Shown here in pieces: positions 1 to 7,910 of a stretch of DNA of 64,000 nt (its first letter is position 1; the number at the start of each line of letters is the position of its first letter). Below the pieces are notes generated by a model, which saw nothing but the letters and a program-made list of their open reading frames with translations, made no database searches and was not told the origin of the DNA. Origin of the DNA: Microbacterium trichothecenolyticum (GTDB lineage Bacteria; Actinomycetota; Actinomycetes; Actinomycetales; Microbacteriaceae). The DNA is taken from assembly GCF_000956465.1 (NCBI RefSeq), contig NZ_JYJA01000025.1, positions 1 through 64,000 of the forward strand, written 5' to 3'. The translations under genes and the position numbers were made by a program.

Positions 1-870
1 GACGGATGCAGTGGGGGCGGGGGAGCGGTGAAGGGCGAGGGCGGATGCCTCGTCCAGCACGGCGACGAGCGCGTCGGGGTCGTGCGCGAAGCGGCCGAGG
101 AAGAGGCCGTCGACGGCTTCGCCGAGGCGGGTCAGCAGGCCGGGGCCGGCGGATCCGCCGTAGATGGCGACGCTGCCGGCGCGGTCCGGGTCGGCCTCGA
201 TCGCCGCGCGGAGGGCGCGGGTCACCGTGGCGATGTGCGCGTCGGGGGCGGGCTCGGCGGCGCCGATCGCCCAGACCGGCTCGTAGGCGACGATGACCGG
301 TCCCTCGGGCGCGCCCTCGAGGTCGGCCGAGAGCTGCTCGACGTTCGCGAGTGCCGCGGCGGGGCTGCCCAGGTGCTCGGCCTCGCCGATGCAGAGCACC
401 GGCGTGATGCCGTGGGTCAGGGCGGCGGCGGCCTTGGCGGCGGTGACGGTGTCGGTCTCGTCGAACAGGCGGCGCCGCTCGGCGTGGCCGATCTCGGCGA
501 CCGCGACGCCGACCTCGGCCAGTTCGGCTGCGGTGACCTCGCCGGTGTAGGCGCCGGGCTCGTACTCCGAGACGTCCTGCGCGCCGACGAGCACCCCGGT
601 GCCGGCGAACGCGGCGAGGGCGGCGGGGATCTGCAGGTACGTCGGGATGACGAACAGCCGCACGGAGCCCGAGGCCACGGCGGGGTGCGCGGCCGCGCGC
701 TGCGCGACGTCGGCGAACCACGCGCGCGCCCGCTCGTGCCCGAAGTACGTCTTCAGGCTGACCCCGACGGTGACGCGGGCCGATCCGAAGTTCGGAGTTT
801 CGCGTGAACCTCGGAGGTTCCGCGCGGGATCCTCCGAATCCGGTGCGGTTGTCCGATCTTCGGAGGGCAT
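1..870 (-). CDS. TpiA-like tetrulose-phosphate isomerase (LerI/EryH type), partial at window edge
   Basis: Triosephosphate-isomerase fold enzyme; by context it more likely interconverts L-erythrulose-1-phosphate and D-erythrulose-4-phosphate than acts in glycolysis. The frame runs off the left edge after 290 residues, but the barrel looks complete. Visible catalytic residues are Lys40 (VSLKTYF, instead of the glycolytic NWK context), His129 (EIGHAERR) and Glu197 (AYEPVWAIG), plus the phosphate loop IYGGSA near 237-241. About 30 residues precede the first barrel strand, and no other in-frame start was seen. Its ATG overlaps the upstream rpiB-like stop as TGATG, so the two are translationally coupled. 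Fold assignment is firm; substrate is inferred from the kinase and RpiB neighbours, as in the LerK/LerI/DerI route known from Mycobacterium smegmatis. Confidence 0.85.
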   Translation of the reverse strand, partial: MPSEDRTTAPDSEDPARNLRGSRETPNFGSARVTVGVSLKTYFGHERARAWFADVAQRAAAHPAVASGSVRLFVIPTYLQIPAALAAFAGTGVLVGAQDVSEYEPGAYTGEVTAAELAEVGVAVAEIGHAERRRLFDETDTVTAAKAAAALTHGITPVLCIGEAEHLGSPAAALANVEQLSADLEGAPEGPVIVAYEPVWAIGAAEPAPDAHIATVTRALRAAIEADPDRAGSVAIYGGSAGPGLLTRLGEAVDGLFLGRFAHDPDALVAVLDEASALALHRSPAPTASV

Positions 871-1355
871 CAGCAACTCCCGGTGGTCTCGAACTCGTCG
901 ATGACGGCGACCTTGTCGGCCGACGCCGAGGTGGTGTCGAACCGGTACGTGAGCCACTCGCGCACCAGGCGGCGGGCGAGCTCGATGCCGACGACGCGCT
1001 GGCCCATGGTGAGCACCTGCGCGTTGTTGGACAGCACGCCGCGCTCGACCGAGAACGAGTCGTGGGCGGTGACGGCGCGGATGCCGGGCACCTTGTTCGC
1101 CGCGATCGCGACGCCCAGGCCCGTGCCGCAGATCAGCAGCGCGCGGTCGGCGTCACCGGCGGCGACCTGCTGAGCCGCCTCGATGGCGACCTTCGGGTAC
1201 GGGGTGTGGCCGTCGGCGTCCACGCCCACGTCGATGACCTCGGCGACGCCGGGGTTGGCGAGGAGGTCCTTCTTGAGGATCTCCTTGTAGTCGAAGCCGG
1301 CGTCATCGGCGCCGATCACGATTCGCAGCGGCTGGGCAGTCTCGAGCTCAGGCAT
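870..1355 (-). CDS. RpiB/LacAB-family sugar-phosphate isomerase (DerI-like)
   Basis: 161-residue RpiB-family aldose-ketose isomerase, the usual length of the family. The active-site cysteine is Cys76 in LICGTGLG, followed by the anion loop, the AHD segment with His98, and NNAQVLTMG where the family usually has NNANVL. It sits between the DhaK-DhaL kinase (8-bp overlap upstream) and the TpiA-like isomerase (TGATG overlap downstream). In this arrangement the expected reaction is D-erythrulose-4-phosphate to D-erythrose-4-phosphate, the last step of tetrulose catabolism. Ribose-5-phosphate isomerase activity is the alternative and cannot be excluded from sequence. Family assignment is firm; substrate is inferred from context. 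Confidence 0.88.
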   Translation of the reverse strand: MPELETAQPLRIVIGADDAGFDYKEILKKDLLANPGVAEVIDVGVDADGHTPYPKVAIEAAQQVAAGDADRALLICGTGLGVAIAANKVPGIRAVTAHDSFSVERGVLSNNAQVLTMGQRVVGIELARRLVREWLTYRFDTTSASADKVAVIDEFETTGSC

Positions 1356-3126
1356 TCGCGCTCTCCTTCTCGTTGTCGTCGGTCGCGCGCGTCTCGGCGG
1401 CGAGTGTCTCTGCGATGGCTGTCACGATGAGCGCGAGCGAGATCGCGCCCGGGTCGGGGGTGCCCACGCTGTTCTGGCCGTGCGTGCGCGCGCGGCCCAT
1501 GCGGGGCAGGAGCTCTGCGGTCCGGGCAGCCGCGCGGGTCGCCGCATCCGCCGCCGCGCGCCACGCGTCGGTGAGGCCCGCGCCCGAATCCACCGCACCG
1601 GTGAGAGTGGTGCTGAACGGCACCAGCGCATCGACGAGGGTCTTGTCGCCGACCTCGGCCTTGCCGTAGTCCGTGACACCGCGTGAGCCGGCGGCGACGC
1701 CCGCGGCGACGGCGGCCGCGTCGGGGCGGCCCTCGTCGGCGAGCTTCGCGGCGACCGCGTTCAGGATGACGCCCCACAGCGCCCCCGAGGTGCCGCCGGC
1801 CTTGTCGGCCCACGCATCGGCGGCGCGCGCGAGCGTGGTGCGCGCGCCGGCACCGGCGTCGACGGCGGCCGTCGCGGCGGCGAGGGCCGCGTGCGAGCCG
1901 CGCTGCATGCCGATGCCGTGGTCGCCGTCGCCGGCGATCGCGTCGATGCGTCCGAGCTCGTCGACGTGGGTGTCGACGGTGTCCACGATGGTGCGCACCG
2001 CGGCGAGGACGGTCTGGGCGGCGGCACGGGATGCCTCGTCGGCGTCGGGGATCTCCGCGACCAGGTCGGCCGTGGCATCGGTCACCAGTACCCGCTGCTG
2101 CGGCGCGACCGAGCCGCGGCGGTAGGCGGGCGTGTCGACGGGGGCGTCCCACAACGGGGCGAGCTCACTCTCCTCACCAGCACCGGCCAGCCAGAACAGG
2201 GTGAGCGAGGTGCCGGCCATGTCGAAGCTGGTGCAGTACTCGCCGACGTGCGGGTCGACGAGTTCGAGGCCGGCGTCCGTGAGCAGCTGGGCGATGCGCC
2301 GGTAGACGACGAACATCTCCTCGTACTTCAGAGACCCGAGGCCGTTGAGGATCGGCACCACGCGGGCGCCGGCGACCTCGACGCCGTCGGGCACCTCGGC
2401 GAGGAGCCTCTCGACGAGCAGCTCGGCGAGCGCGTCGGCGGTGGGGATGTCGGTCTCGTCGATGCCCGGCTCACCGTGGATGCCGAGACCGATCGCCATC
2501 CGTCCCTCCGGGACCGTGAACAGCGGCTCGACGGCACCGGGCAGCGTGCAGCCGGTGAAGGCGACCCCGAACGACCGGGTGCGCTCGTTCGCAAGGCGGG
2601 CGAGACGGCTGACCTCGGCAAGGTCGGCGCCGGCCTCGGCCGCGGCGGCCGCGATGCGGAACACCGTGAGGTCGCCGGCGATGCCGCGGCGGTTGTGCTT
2701 GTCCGCCGGCGTGGCGCTGACGATGTCGTCGGTGACCGTGACCGTCTCGCACGCGATGCCCTCGGCGCGCAGCCGCTCCTGCGCGGCGTCGAAGTTCAGC
2801 ACGTCGCCGGCGTAATTGCCGTACGAGAAGAACACTCCGCCGCCGTTGTCGGCGGCCTTCGCGACGCTGTACACCTGCTGTGTCGAGGGCGACGCGAACA
2901 GGTTGCCCATCGCGGCGCCGTGAGCGAGCCCCGGACCCACCAGCCCGCCGAACGCGGGGTAATGGCCCGAGCCGCCGCCGACCACGACCGCGACCTGACC
3001 GGCCGGCGACACCGTCGACCGCACCACGCCGCCGGGAACCCGCCGCACGTACCGCTCGTTCGCCGCGACGAACCCGTCGATCATCTCGTCGGCGAAGTCC
3101 GCCGGCTCGTTCCACAGCCGCGTCAT
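1348..3126 (-). CDS. Fused DhaK-DhaL kinase, probable L-erythrulose kinase
   Basis: 592-residue ATP-dependent dihydroxyacetone-kinase-family enzyme, a single-chain DhaK-DhaL fusion. The DhaK part (about 1-335) shows [12 protein letters not shown] near 50-61 and the substrate-binding histidine His217 in GIHGEPG, which forms a hemiaminal with ketose substrates. The DhaL nucleotide domain (about 365-590) has DGDHG at 400-404 and the KAGGTSG loop. The start was chosen because its ATG overlaps the permease stop as ATGA (positions 3123-3126), indicating coupling. With downstream RpiB-like and TpiA-like isomerases it matches the L-erythrulose kinase (LerK) arrangement. Dihydroxyacetone is the alternative substrate. 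The dehydrogenase that would make erythrulose from a tetritol is not in the window. Confidence 0.88.
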   Translation of the reverse strand: MTRLWNEPADFADEMIDGFVAANERYVRRVPGGVVRSTVSPAGQVAVVVGGGSGHYPAFGGLVGPGLAHGAAMGNLFASPSTQQVYSVAKAADNGGGVFFSYGNYAGDVLNFDAAQERLRAEGIACETVTVTDDIVSATPADKHNRRGIAGDLTVFRIAAAAAEAGADLAEVSRLARLANERTRSFGVAFTGCTLPGAVEPLFTVPEGRMAIGLGIHGEPGIDETDIPTADALAELLVERLLAEVPDGVEVAGARVVPILNGLGSLKYEEMFVVYRRIAQLLTDAGLELVDPHVGEYCTSFDMAGTSLTLFWLAGAGEESELAPLWDAPVDTPAYRRGSVAPQQRVLVTDATADLVAEIPDADEASRAAAQTVLAAVRTIVDTVDTHVDELGRIDAIAGDGDHGIGMQRGSHAALAAATAAVDAGAGARTTLARAADAWADKAGGTSGALWGVILNAVAAKLADEGRPDAAAVAAGVAAGSRGVTDYGKAEVGDKTLVDALVPFSTTLTGAVDSGAGLTDAWRAAADAATRAAARTAELLPRMGRARTHGQNSVGTPDPGAISLALIVTAIAETLAAETRATDDNEKESANA

Positions 3127-4538
3127 CGCGCATCCCCCTTGGGGTCGGCCGCGGCGCGCAGGGCCTCCGCGTCCAGGGTGGGCGCAGCATCCGCGTGGTC
3201 GACGACGACCGGGTTGATGCGGTTGCTGCGGGCGAGCAGCACCATCAGCACCGCCGAGACGAGCATGACGAAGCCGACGATGAACATCGGCACCTCGTAG
3301 CCGCCGGTCCAGTCGTGCACGAAGCCCGTGACGAACGGGGCCGAGAAGCCGGCCAGGTTGCCGATCGTGTTGATCAGTGCGACACCGGCGGCAGCCGCGG
3401 CTCCCGTGAGGAAGCGCGTCGGGAGCGTCCAGAAGTTCGGCAGGGCGGCGAAGATCGCGCACGCGGTGATCGTGATGACCGCGATGGTGGCCGCAGGCGA
3501 ACCGGTGAAGAGGGCGATCGGGATGCTGACGGCACCGGCGATCGCGGGACCCGCGATGTGCCACGTCTTGAGGCCGCGCTTGGAGGCGTCTCGCGACCAG
3601 AAGTACATGACGACGGCGGCCGGCAGGTACGGGATCGCGGTGATGAGGCCCTTCTGCAGCGTGTCGAAGGTTTGACCGGTCTGGCTCTGGAAGCCCTCGA
3701 TGATCGTGGGAAGGAAGAACGCGAGCGCGTACAGGCCGTAGATGAAGCCGAAGTAGATGAACGAGAGCACCCACACGCGACCGCTCTTGAAGGCGAAGCG
3801 CGCCGACACGTGGCCGTGCTCCTTCTTCTGCGTCGCGGCCTTCTCGCGGTCGAGCGCGTCGGTCAGCCAGACCTGCTCGTCACGGGTGAGCCACTTGGCG
3901 TCGGCCGGCTTGTCCTTGAGGTAGAACCACGCGATGACACCGACGATGATCGCCGGGATCGCGACGCCGAAGAACATGAAGCGCCAGCCCTCGAGGCCGA
4001 AGAACACCTCGTGCTGCTGGATGAGCCAGCCGGCCAGCGGAGCGCCGATGACCGTGGTGAGGGGCTGCGCGAGGTAGAAGAGCATGAGGATGCGACCGCG
4101 GTACTGCGCGGGCACCCAGAGGCTGAGGAAGAGGATGGCGCCGGGGAAGAAGCCGGCCTCGGCGACGCCGAGGAGGAATCGGAGCACGACGAGCTGCTCG
4201 AAGTTCTGCACCCAGGTGAACAGCAGCGCGACGATGCCCCAGCTCACCATGATGCGCGAGAGCCAGCGGCGGGCGCCGAACTTGTGCAGCGCCAGGTTCG
4301 AGGGCACCTCGAGAAGGATGTAGCCGATGAAGAAGACGCCCGAGGCGAAGCCGAACTGAGCGGCGCTCAGGGCGAGGTCTTCGTTCATGCCGTTGGGGGC
4401 GGCGAAGCCGATCGCGGTGCGGTCGAGGTAGTTGATGAAGAACATCAGCGCCACGAACGGCACGAGACGGATCGACACCTTGCGGATGGCGGATCGCGCG
4501 ATGGGGGGCGCCTCTGCGGCGGTCTGGTTCTGGTCCAC
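3123..4538 (-). CDS. MFS permease, anion:cation symporter (ACS) type
   Basis: 471-residue membrane protein with about 12 hydrophobic segments and the ACS-family signature after TM1 (FINYLDRTAIGFAAP). This subfamily usually carries organic anions such as tartrate, phthalate or hexuronates. The start is GTG preceded by AGGAG at suitable spacing. It is the first gene of a four-gene operon and overlaps the kinase by ATGA, so the likely cargo is the tetrulose, tetritol or a sugar acid feeding that pathway. Transcription should start from the promoter at 4585-4613, where a GntR-type operator fills the -35/-10 spacer. Substrate remains an inference. Confidence 0.85.
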   Translation of the reverse strand: MDQNQTAAEAPPIARSAIRKVSIRLVPFVALMFFINYLDRTAIGFAAPNGMNEDLALSAAQFGFASGVFFIGYILLEVPSNLALHKFGARRWLSRIMVSWGIVALLFTWVQNFEQLVVLRFLLGVAEAGFFPGAILFLSLWVPAQYRGRILMLFYLAQPLTTVIGAPLAGWLIQQHEVFFGLEGWRFMFFGVAIPAIIVGVIAWFYLKDKPADAKWLTRDEQVWLTDALDREKAATQKKEHGHVSARFAFKSGRVWVLSFIYFGFIYGLYALAFFLPTIIEGFQSQTGQTFDTLQKGLITAIPYLPAAVVMYFWSRDASKRGLKTWHIAGPAIAGAVSIPIALFTGSPAATIAVITITACAIFAALPNFWTLPTRFLTGAAAAAGVALINTIGNLAGFSAPFVTGFVHDWTGGYEVPMFIVGFVMLVSAVLMVLLARSNRINPVVVDHADAAPTLDAEALRAAADPKGDAR

Positions 4539-4584
4539 GGTGACTCCTGCTCATCGACGGTGATCGAGGTGGTTTCCGACGACC

Positions 4585-4613
4585 ATTGTGACAAACCGGT
4601 TGACCAATTGCAA
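4585..4613 (-). promoter_or_regulatory. Promoter with GntR-type operator in its spacer (site A)
   Basis: On the minus strand a -35 box TTGCAA (4613-4608), a 17-bp spacer and a -10 box CACAAT (4590-4585) precede the permease start by about 45 bases. The spacer contains GGTCAACCGGTTTGTCA, and the 17-mer read on the plus strand (4589-4605) is repeated exactly at 7851-7867. The core ACCGGT is palindromic. A repressor bound here would block RNA polymerase. The adjacent FadR-type GntR gene at 7911 is the obvious candidate; binding itself is inferred. Confidence 0.7.
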
Positions 4614-4648
4614 GTGAGAAGGGATGCCTCGTCCGCACCGACGCGTCA

Positions 4649-4676
4649 CGCCCCGAGGTGTCCGCCCTCCGGGGCG
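4649..4676 (-). terminator. GC-rich hairpin after the TIM-barrel gene
   Basis: Inverted repeat with arms CGCCCCGAGG and CCTCCGGGGCG around a short loop, 16 bases past the stop of the 4692-6374 gene on the minus strand. No T-run follows. It probably separates that transcript from the site A promoter and the permease operon. Confidence 0.45.
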
Positions 4677-4691
4677 CGAGGAAGTCCGGGT

Positions 4692-6374
4692 TCAGGCGAC
4701 GCGGCGGGCCGCAGCATCCGCGATCTCGAACTCTAGCGTCTCGCCGCCGGGGGCCGTCGCGCGGATGCGGAGCTCGACGTCGCCGAAGCGCTGCGTCCAC
4801 ACGTCGGGTTCGCCCGAGTGGGCGGCGATCGCGTCCTGCGCGGCGGGGTCGTCGAGCGCCTCGTACACGACCCAGCTCCCGCGCTCGACCCGCGCCGACC
4901 GCGAACGCGCGGGATCGCACAGCCACGCCGCGATCAGCACGGTCGCGCCGGCCCGAGCGCGAGCGTGCAGCGCATCGAGGGTCGTGCGGGGGAGCCGGCT
5001 GCCCGCGACGACGACGAGACCCGCGTCGGCGAGCTGATCGGCGCGCACGTGCTCGTCGAACACGAGCACGCTGCGGGTCGGTTGGAACAGCCCGTGCATG
5101 ACGGTCTGCTCGGCTGCACCCGCGTCGAGCGGGAACTGCGGCCGGGGGATGCCGTTCAGCTCGTGGCGGGGGAAGTCGTAGCCGGGGATGTGGAGGCAGC
5201 TCCCGTGGTCGGGAAGCCGCCCGTGGCTGAGGGCGTGCCAGGCCTCGAAGACGCTGCGGGAGGTATCGGGCGCCGTCGCCGTCCGGTTGCCGAACGGCCG
5301 CGCGCCGCGACCGAAGTCGCTGTCGTCGGCATGGACGAGGGCGATGTCGGCGCGGGCATCGCGATGGCTCCAGCGAAGCGGATGCCGCGGCACGAAGTCG
5401 CTGACGAACTCCCGCCAGACCTCGCCGTGGGCGGTGCGCTCGAACGCTCCCGAACCGCGGTGGCGCACGAGCACGTCGACGTTCTCGACGAACAGCCGCG
5501 TCGGGGCGAACAGGTAGGCGAGGCGCAGCGCCGAGGCGAACTCGGCGGGCGAGTGCCCGGGAAAGCCCGGGGCGCGGGTGAGCCACGGCCCGATGTCGGG
5601 GCCCCACAGATCCGCGCAGATCCACAGTTCGCGCCCGTACTGGACGGCCGCACCGAGCGCGGTGCCCAGCTGCAGCGGCTGGAACGACTCCTTCATCACC
5701 TTGGGCGCCGGCGTCATCCCGGCGCGGGCGAGTGTGTGGAACATCACCGGGAACACCTGTTCGGCGAGCACCGGAACGGACGCGGAGCCCGCAGCGGAGG
5801 TCGCGGCGTCGACCTCGCGCACGATGCCGCGCACGGTGTCGTCGATCACCGCGACGGCCTCGTCCGGCCCGAGGCCCTCGGTCTGCCCGAAGTGGGGCAG
5901 GTGGGCGTCGTGCCGGTACTGATCGGCGTGGATCTGGAGGTGCTCGGGCTCGTCGTACAGCACGCCGGCGAGCACGCCGGCGGCCGCAGCATCCCGGATC
6001 AGCCCGGCCGGGAGGTCGTACCGGTTCGTGCCGTCGACGAAGGGGCCGTTGATGTTGCCGTACTCGTTGCCCAGCACGAGGTCGATGCCGGCGTCGGCGA
6101 GGTCGCCCAGCAGTGCGCCGTGGTCGGCGTGGGTCGGGATGACGTGGTGCACGTAGAAGTCGGCGCCGAGATCGCGCAGCGCGCCCACGAACTCGCGCGG
6201 CGTCGGCGGCGGATCCTGCGACGGGATGGGGATGCCGGTTCCCGTGCGCATGATCTCGTCCGAGGCGGCTCCCGCCCAGGGATCCTGGAACGCGACGACC
6301 GGCCCCTGGATGCCGAGCGACGGACGGGGCGGGGTGGGGACGGGTGAGGGGGCGGCGGATTCGTCGACGGGCAC
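4692..6374 (-). CDS. Uncharacterised TIM-barrel, glycoside-hydrolase-like protein
   Basis: 560-residue soluble protein without a recognisable signal peptide. I do not recognise the family. It has a glycosidase-like character: repeated beta-strand/acidic segments (LVLGNEYGN, GVLYDEPEHLQ, LWICADLWGPD, RLFVENVDVLV) through about residue 330, then a region with a flavodoxin-like strand (GLVVVAGSRLP), then a C-terminal beta domain ending VELRIRATAPGGETLEFEI. That layout recalls enzymes with a barrel, a beta-galactosidase-trimerisation-like domain and a C-terminal beta-sandwich. Start is GTG after GAGGAG. It follows the sugar-binding lipoprotein by 76 bases and probably shares its GntR-controlled promoter. 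Candidate catalytic acids lie in NEYGN and YDEPEH. Function unknown. Confidence 0.7.
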   Translation of the reverse strand: MPVDESAAPSPVPTPPRPSLGIQGPVVAFQDPWAGAASDEIMRTGTGIPIPSQDPPPTPREFVGALRDLGADFYVHHVIPTHADHGALLGDLADAGIDLVLGNEYGNINGPFVDGTNRYDLPAGLIRDAAAAGVLAGVLYDEPEHLQIHADQYRHDAHLPHFGQTEGLGPDEAVAVIDDTVRGIVREVDAATSAAGSASVPVLAEQVFPVMFHTLARAGMTPAPKVMKESFQPLQLGTALGAAVQYGRELWICADLWGPDIGPWLTRAPGFPGHSPAEFASALRLAYLFAPTRLFVENVDVLVRHRGSGAFERTAHGEVWREFVSDFVPRHPLRWSHRDARADIALVHADDSDFGRGARPFGNRTATAPDTSRSVFEAWHALSHGRLPDHGSCLHIPGYDFPRHELNGIPRPQFPLDAGAAEQTVMHGLFQPTRSVLVFDEHVRADQLADAGLVVVAGSRLPRTTLDALHARARAGATVLIAAWLCDPARSRSARVERGSWVVYEALDDPAAQDAIAAHSGEPDVWTQRFGDVELRIRATAPGGETLEFEIADAAARRVA

Positions 6375-6450
6375 GGGGAGACTCCTCGGAGGGCGAAACG
6401 GGAGGTGCGGCGGCCGACGTCGCGTGGAGTCGGCCGCCGCACGGAACGGG

Positions 6451-7764
6451 CTACTGGTTCAGCACCACGTCCATCTCGGCGAAGAACTGCTCGACGGCCT
6501 GGTCGATCGTGAGAGTGCCGAAGTTCAGCTCCTCGGTGAGTTCGCGGAACTTCTCGTGCAGCGAGCCGTAGCCGACGATCGGCGCCGGCGGCGCTTCGCC
6601 CAGCCGGTCGGCGATCGACGCCTCGTAGTCCACGATGTCCTGGCTCACCGGGTCGAGGTCGGCGGCCTCGCGTGCCGTCTCCGAGGCCGGCAGGCCGCGG
6701 TTGGTGCCGAAGATCTCGCCCGACTCCGGCGAGTTGATGAGGAAGTCGATGAGCGTGGCGGCTGCGGCGGGGTGCTCCGAGTTCGCCGCGATGGAGTACA
6801 TCTGCGACGCCTTGAGGTAGAGGTCCTTCGCGCCGTCCACCGACAGCGGCGGAGCCTGGAGCGTGACCTCGTTGCCTTCGCCGAGGTTCGCGAGGTAGCC
6901 CGCGAGGAAGTTGTCGGTCTGCGTGTCGCTCGCGCCGAGCCCGGCATCGAACGCCGTCAGCGGCTGTACCTCGGCGACCCGCTGCTGCGGCACGAAGGCG
7001 CCGCCCGCGCGCGCGTCGGCACCCTCTTCCCAGTACTCCGTGAGGCGCTCCTCGTCGAAGCCGGGTTTGCCCTCGTCATCGAAGAGGTCCTTGCCCTCGG
7101 CGCGCAGCTGCATCTCGAAGTTCACGAAGCGCGAAGACGGGTCGACGCCGCCCCAGACGTCCTGCACCCCGGCGGCCTGCGCGGCGTCGGTCGCCTCGGC
7201 GACCCACTCGTAGTAGTCGTCCCACGTGCCGCCGGCGAAGGGCTCGACGCCGATCTCGTCGAGGATCGTCGTGTTCATGAACATCGACCACGCGTTCGTG
7301 GAGATCGGCACGGCCGTGGTGACCCCGTCGACCACGCCGGCGCCGAGCACCGACGGCTCGATCGGGTCGGTCTGGATGATGCTGCCGAGGTACGGCTCCA
7401 GGTCGAGCAGCGAGCCGCTCTGCGAGTACTGGCGGATGTAGGCGAGATCCATCGTGACGACGTCGGGCAGGCCGCCGCCGCTGGCCTCGATCTGGCGCTT
7501 CTCCCAATAGTCGTTGGGGGAGAGGAACAGCACGGAGACATCGATGTTGGGGTGCTGCTCCTCGAACGCGGCGATCGCCTCGTTGTAGAGCTCGGCGCGC
7601 ACGTCGTTGCCCCAGAACGTGAAGGTGATCGAGGCTTCCTCGTCGGGGTCGAGGGTCGGCTGGCTGCTCGCGGGGGCGGCGGACGCGCAGCCCGTGAGTC
7701 CGACGAGGGCGATCAGCGCCACCCCTGCCACTCCCGCGATGACTCCCCTGTTTCGGAACTTCAT
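6451..7764 (-). CDS. Extracellular sugar-binding lipoprotein (ABC SBP family 1), orphan
   Basis: 437-residue binding protein with a lipoprotein signal peptide: basic N-terminus MKFRNR, hydrophobic core, lipobox LTGC with the lipidated Cys near 26. The mature part has the family 1 look (ITFTFWGNDVRAELYNEAIAAFEEQHPNIDV, then VTMDLAYI), typical of oligosaccharide or polyol capture at the outer face of the membrane. No MalF/MalG-type permeases or ATPase accompany it, unusual for this class, so it must borrow permeases from elsewhere. It heads a two-gene unit with the TIM-barrel gene and diverges from the GntR regulator. The leader carries a GntR operator, a perfect hairpin and a LacI-type operator. 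Confidence 0.88.
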   Translation of the reverse strand: MKFRNRGVIAGVAGVALIALVGLTGCASAAPASSQPTLDPDEEASITFTFWGNDVRAELYNEAIAAFEEQHPNIDVSVLFLSPNDYWEKRQIEASGGGLPDVVTMDLAYIRQYSQSGSLLDLEPYLGSIIQTDPIEPSVLGAGVVDGVTTAVPISTNAWSMFMNTTILDEIGVEPFAGGTWDDYYEWVAEATDAAQAAGVQDVWGGVDPSSRFVNFEMQLRAEGKDLFDDEGKPGFDEERLTEYWEEGADARAGGAFVPQQRVAEVQPLTAFDAGLGASDTQTDNFLAGYLANLGEGNEVTLQAPPLSVDGAKDLYLKASQMYSIAANSEHPAAAATLIDFLINSPESGEIFGTNRGLPASETAREAADLDPVSQDIVDYEASIADRLGEAPPAPIVGYGSLHEKFRELTEELNFGTLTIDQAVEQFFAEMDVVLNQ

Positions 7765-7792
7765 TGTGATCGACCTCTCGTCTTCGAGCATC

Positions 7793-7806
7793 AGGAAACG
7801 TTTTCT
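7793..7806. promoter_or_regulatory. LacI-type operator in the binding-protein leader
   Basis: AGGAAACGTTTTCT, a near-perfect palindrome of the LacI/CcpA class with the central CG typical of the family. It lies 29 bases upstream of the lipoprotein start. The same 14-mer occurs at 51100-51113 before the uronate operon, and a perfect version is at 54391-54402 before a lacI gene, suggesting one regulator sees all three. Confidence 0.6.
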
Positions 7807-7819
7807 CGGTTGGCCGTGA

Positions 7820-7843
7820 GAAAGGCGACTGACGTCGCCTTTC
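7820..7843. repeat. Perfect 10-bp inverted repeat in the binding-protein leader
   Basis: Arms GAAAGGCGAC and GTCGCCTTTC are exactly complementary around a TGAC loop. It lies between the GntR operator and the LacI-type operator, within the probable 5' leader of the lipoprotein mRNA. It could be an RNA hairpin that modulates stability or translation, or a protein site; there is no T-run to suggest a terminator. Confidence 0.6.
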
Positions 7844-7846
7844 CAC

Positions 7847-7875
7847 AGTCTGACAAACCGGTTGACCGAAAGCAA
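7847..7875. promoter_or_regulatory. Divergent promoter with GntR-type operator (site B)
   Basis: On the minus strand TTGCTT (7875-7870), a 17-bp spacer and CAGACT (7852-7847) form a promoter for the lipoprotein gene. The spacer holds the same operator as site A; the 17 bases 7851-7867 are identical to 4589-4605. The gntR gene starts at 7911 on the other strand, so this site probably also gives autoregulation. Confidence 0.68.
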
Positions 7876-7910
7876 TCCCGGAATCGCCACGACTGCCGTA
7901 AGTTGTTCGC

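Noticed and set aside
1..870. Glycolytic triosephosphate isomerase
   Set aside because: The NWK motif is replaced by VSLK, and the gene is locked in an operon with RpiB-like and DhaK-like genes rather than gap-pgk. A tetrulose-phosphate role fits better.
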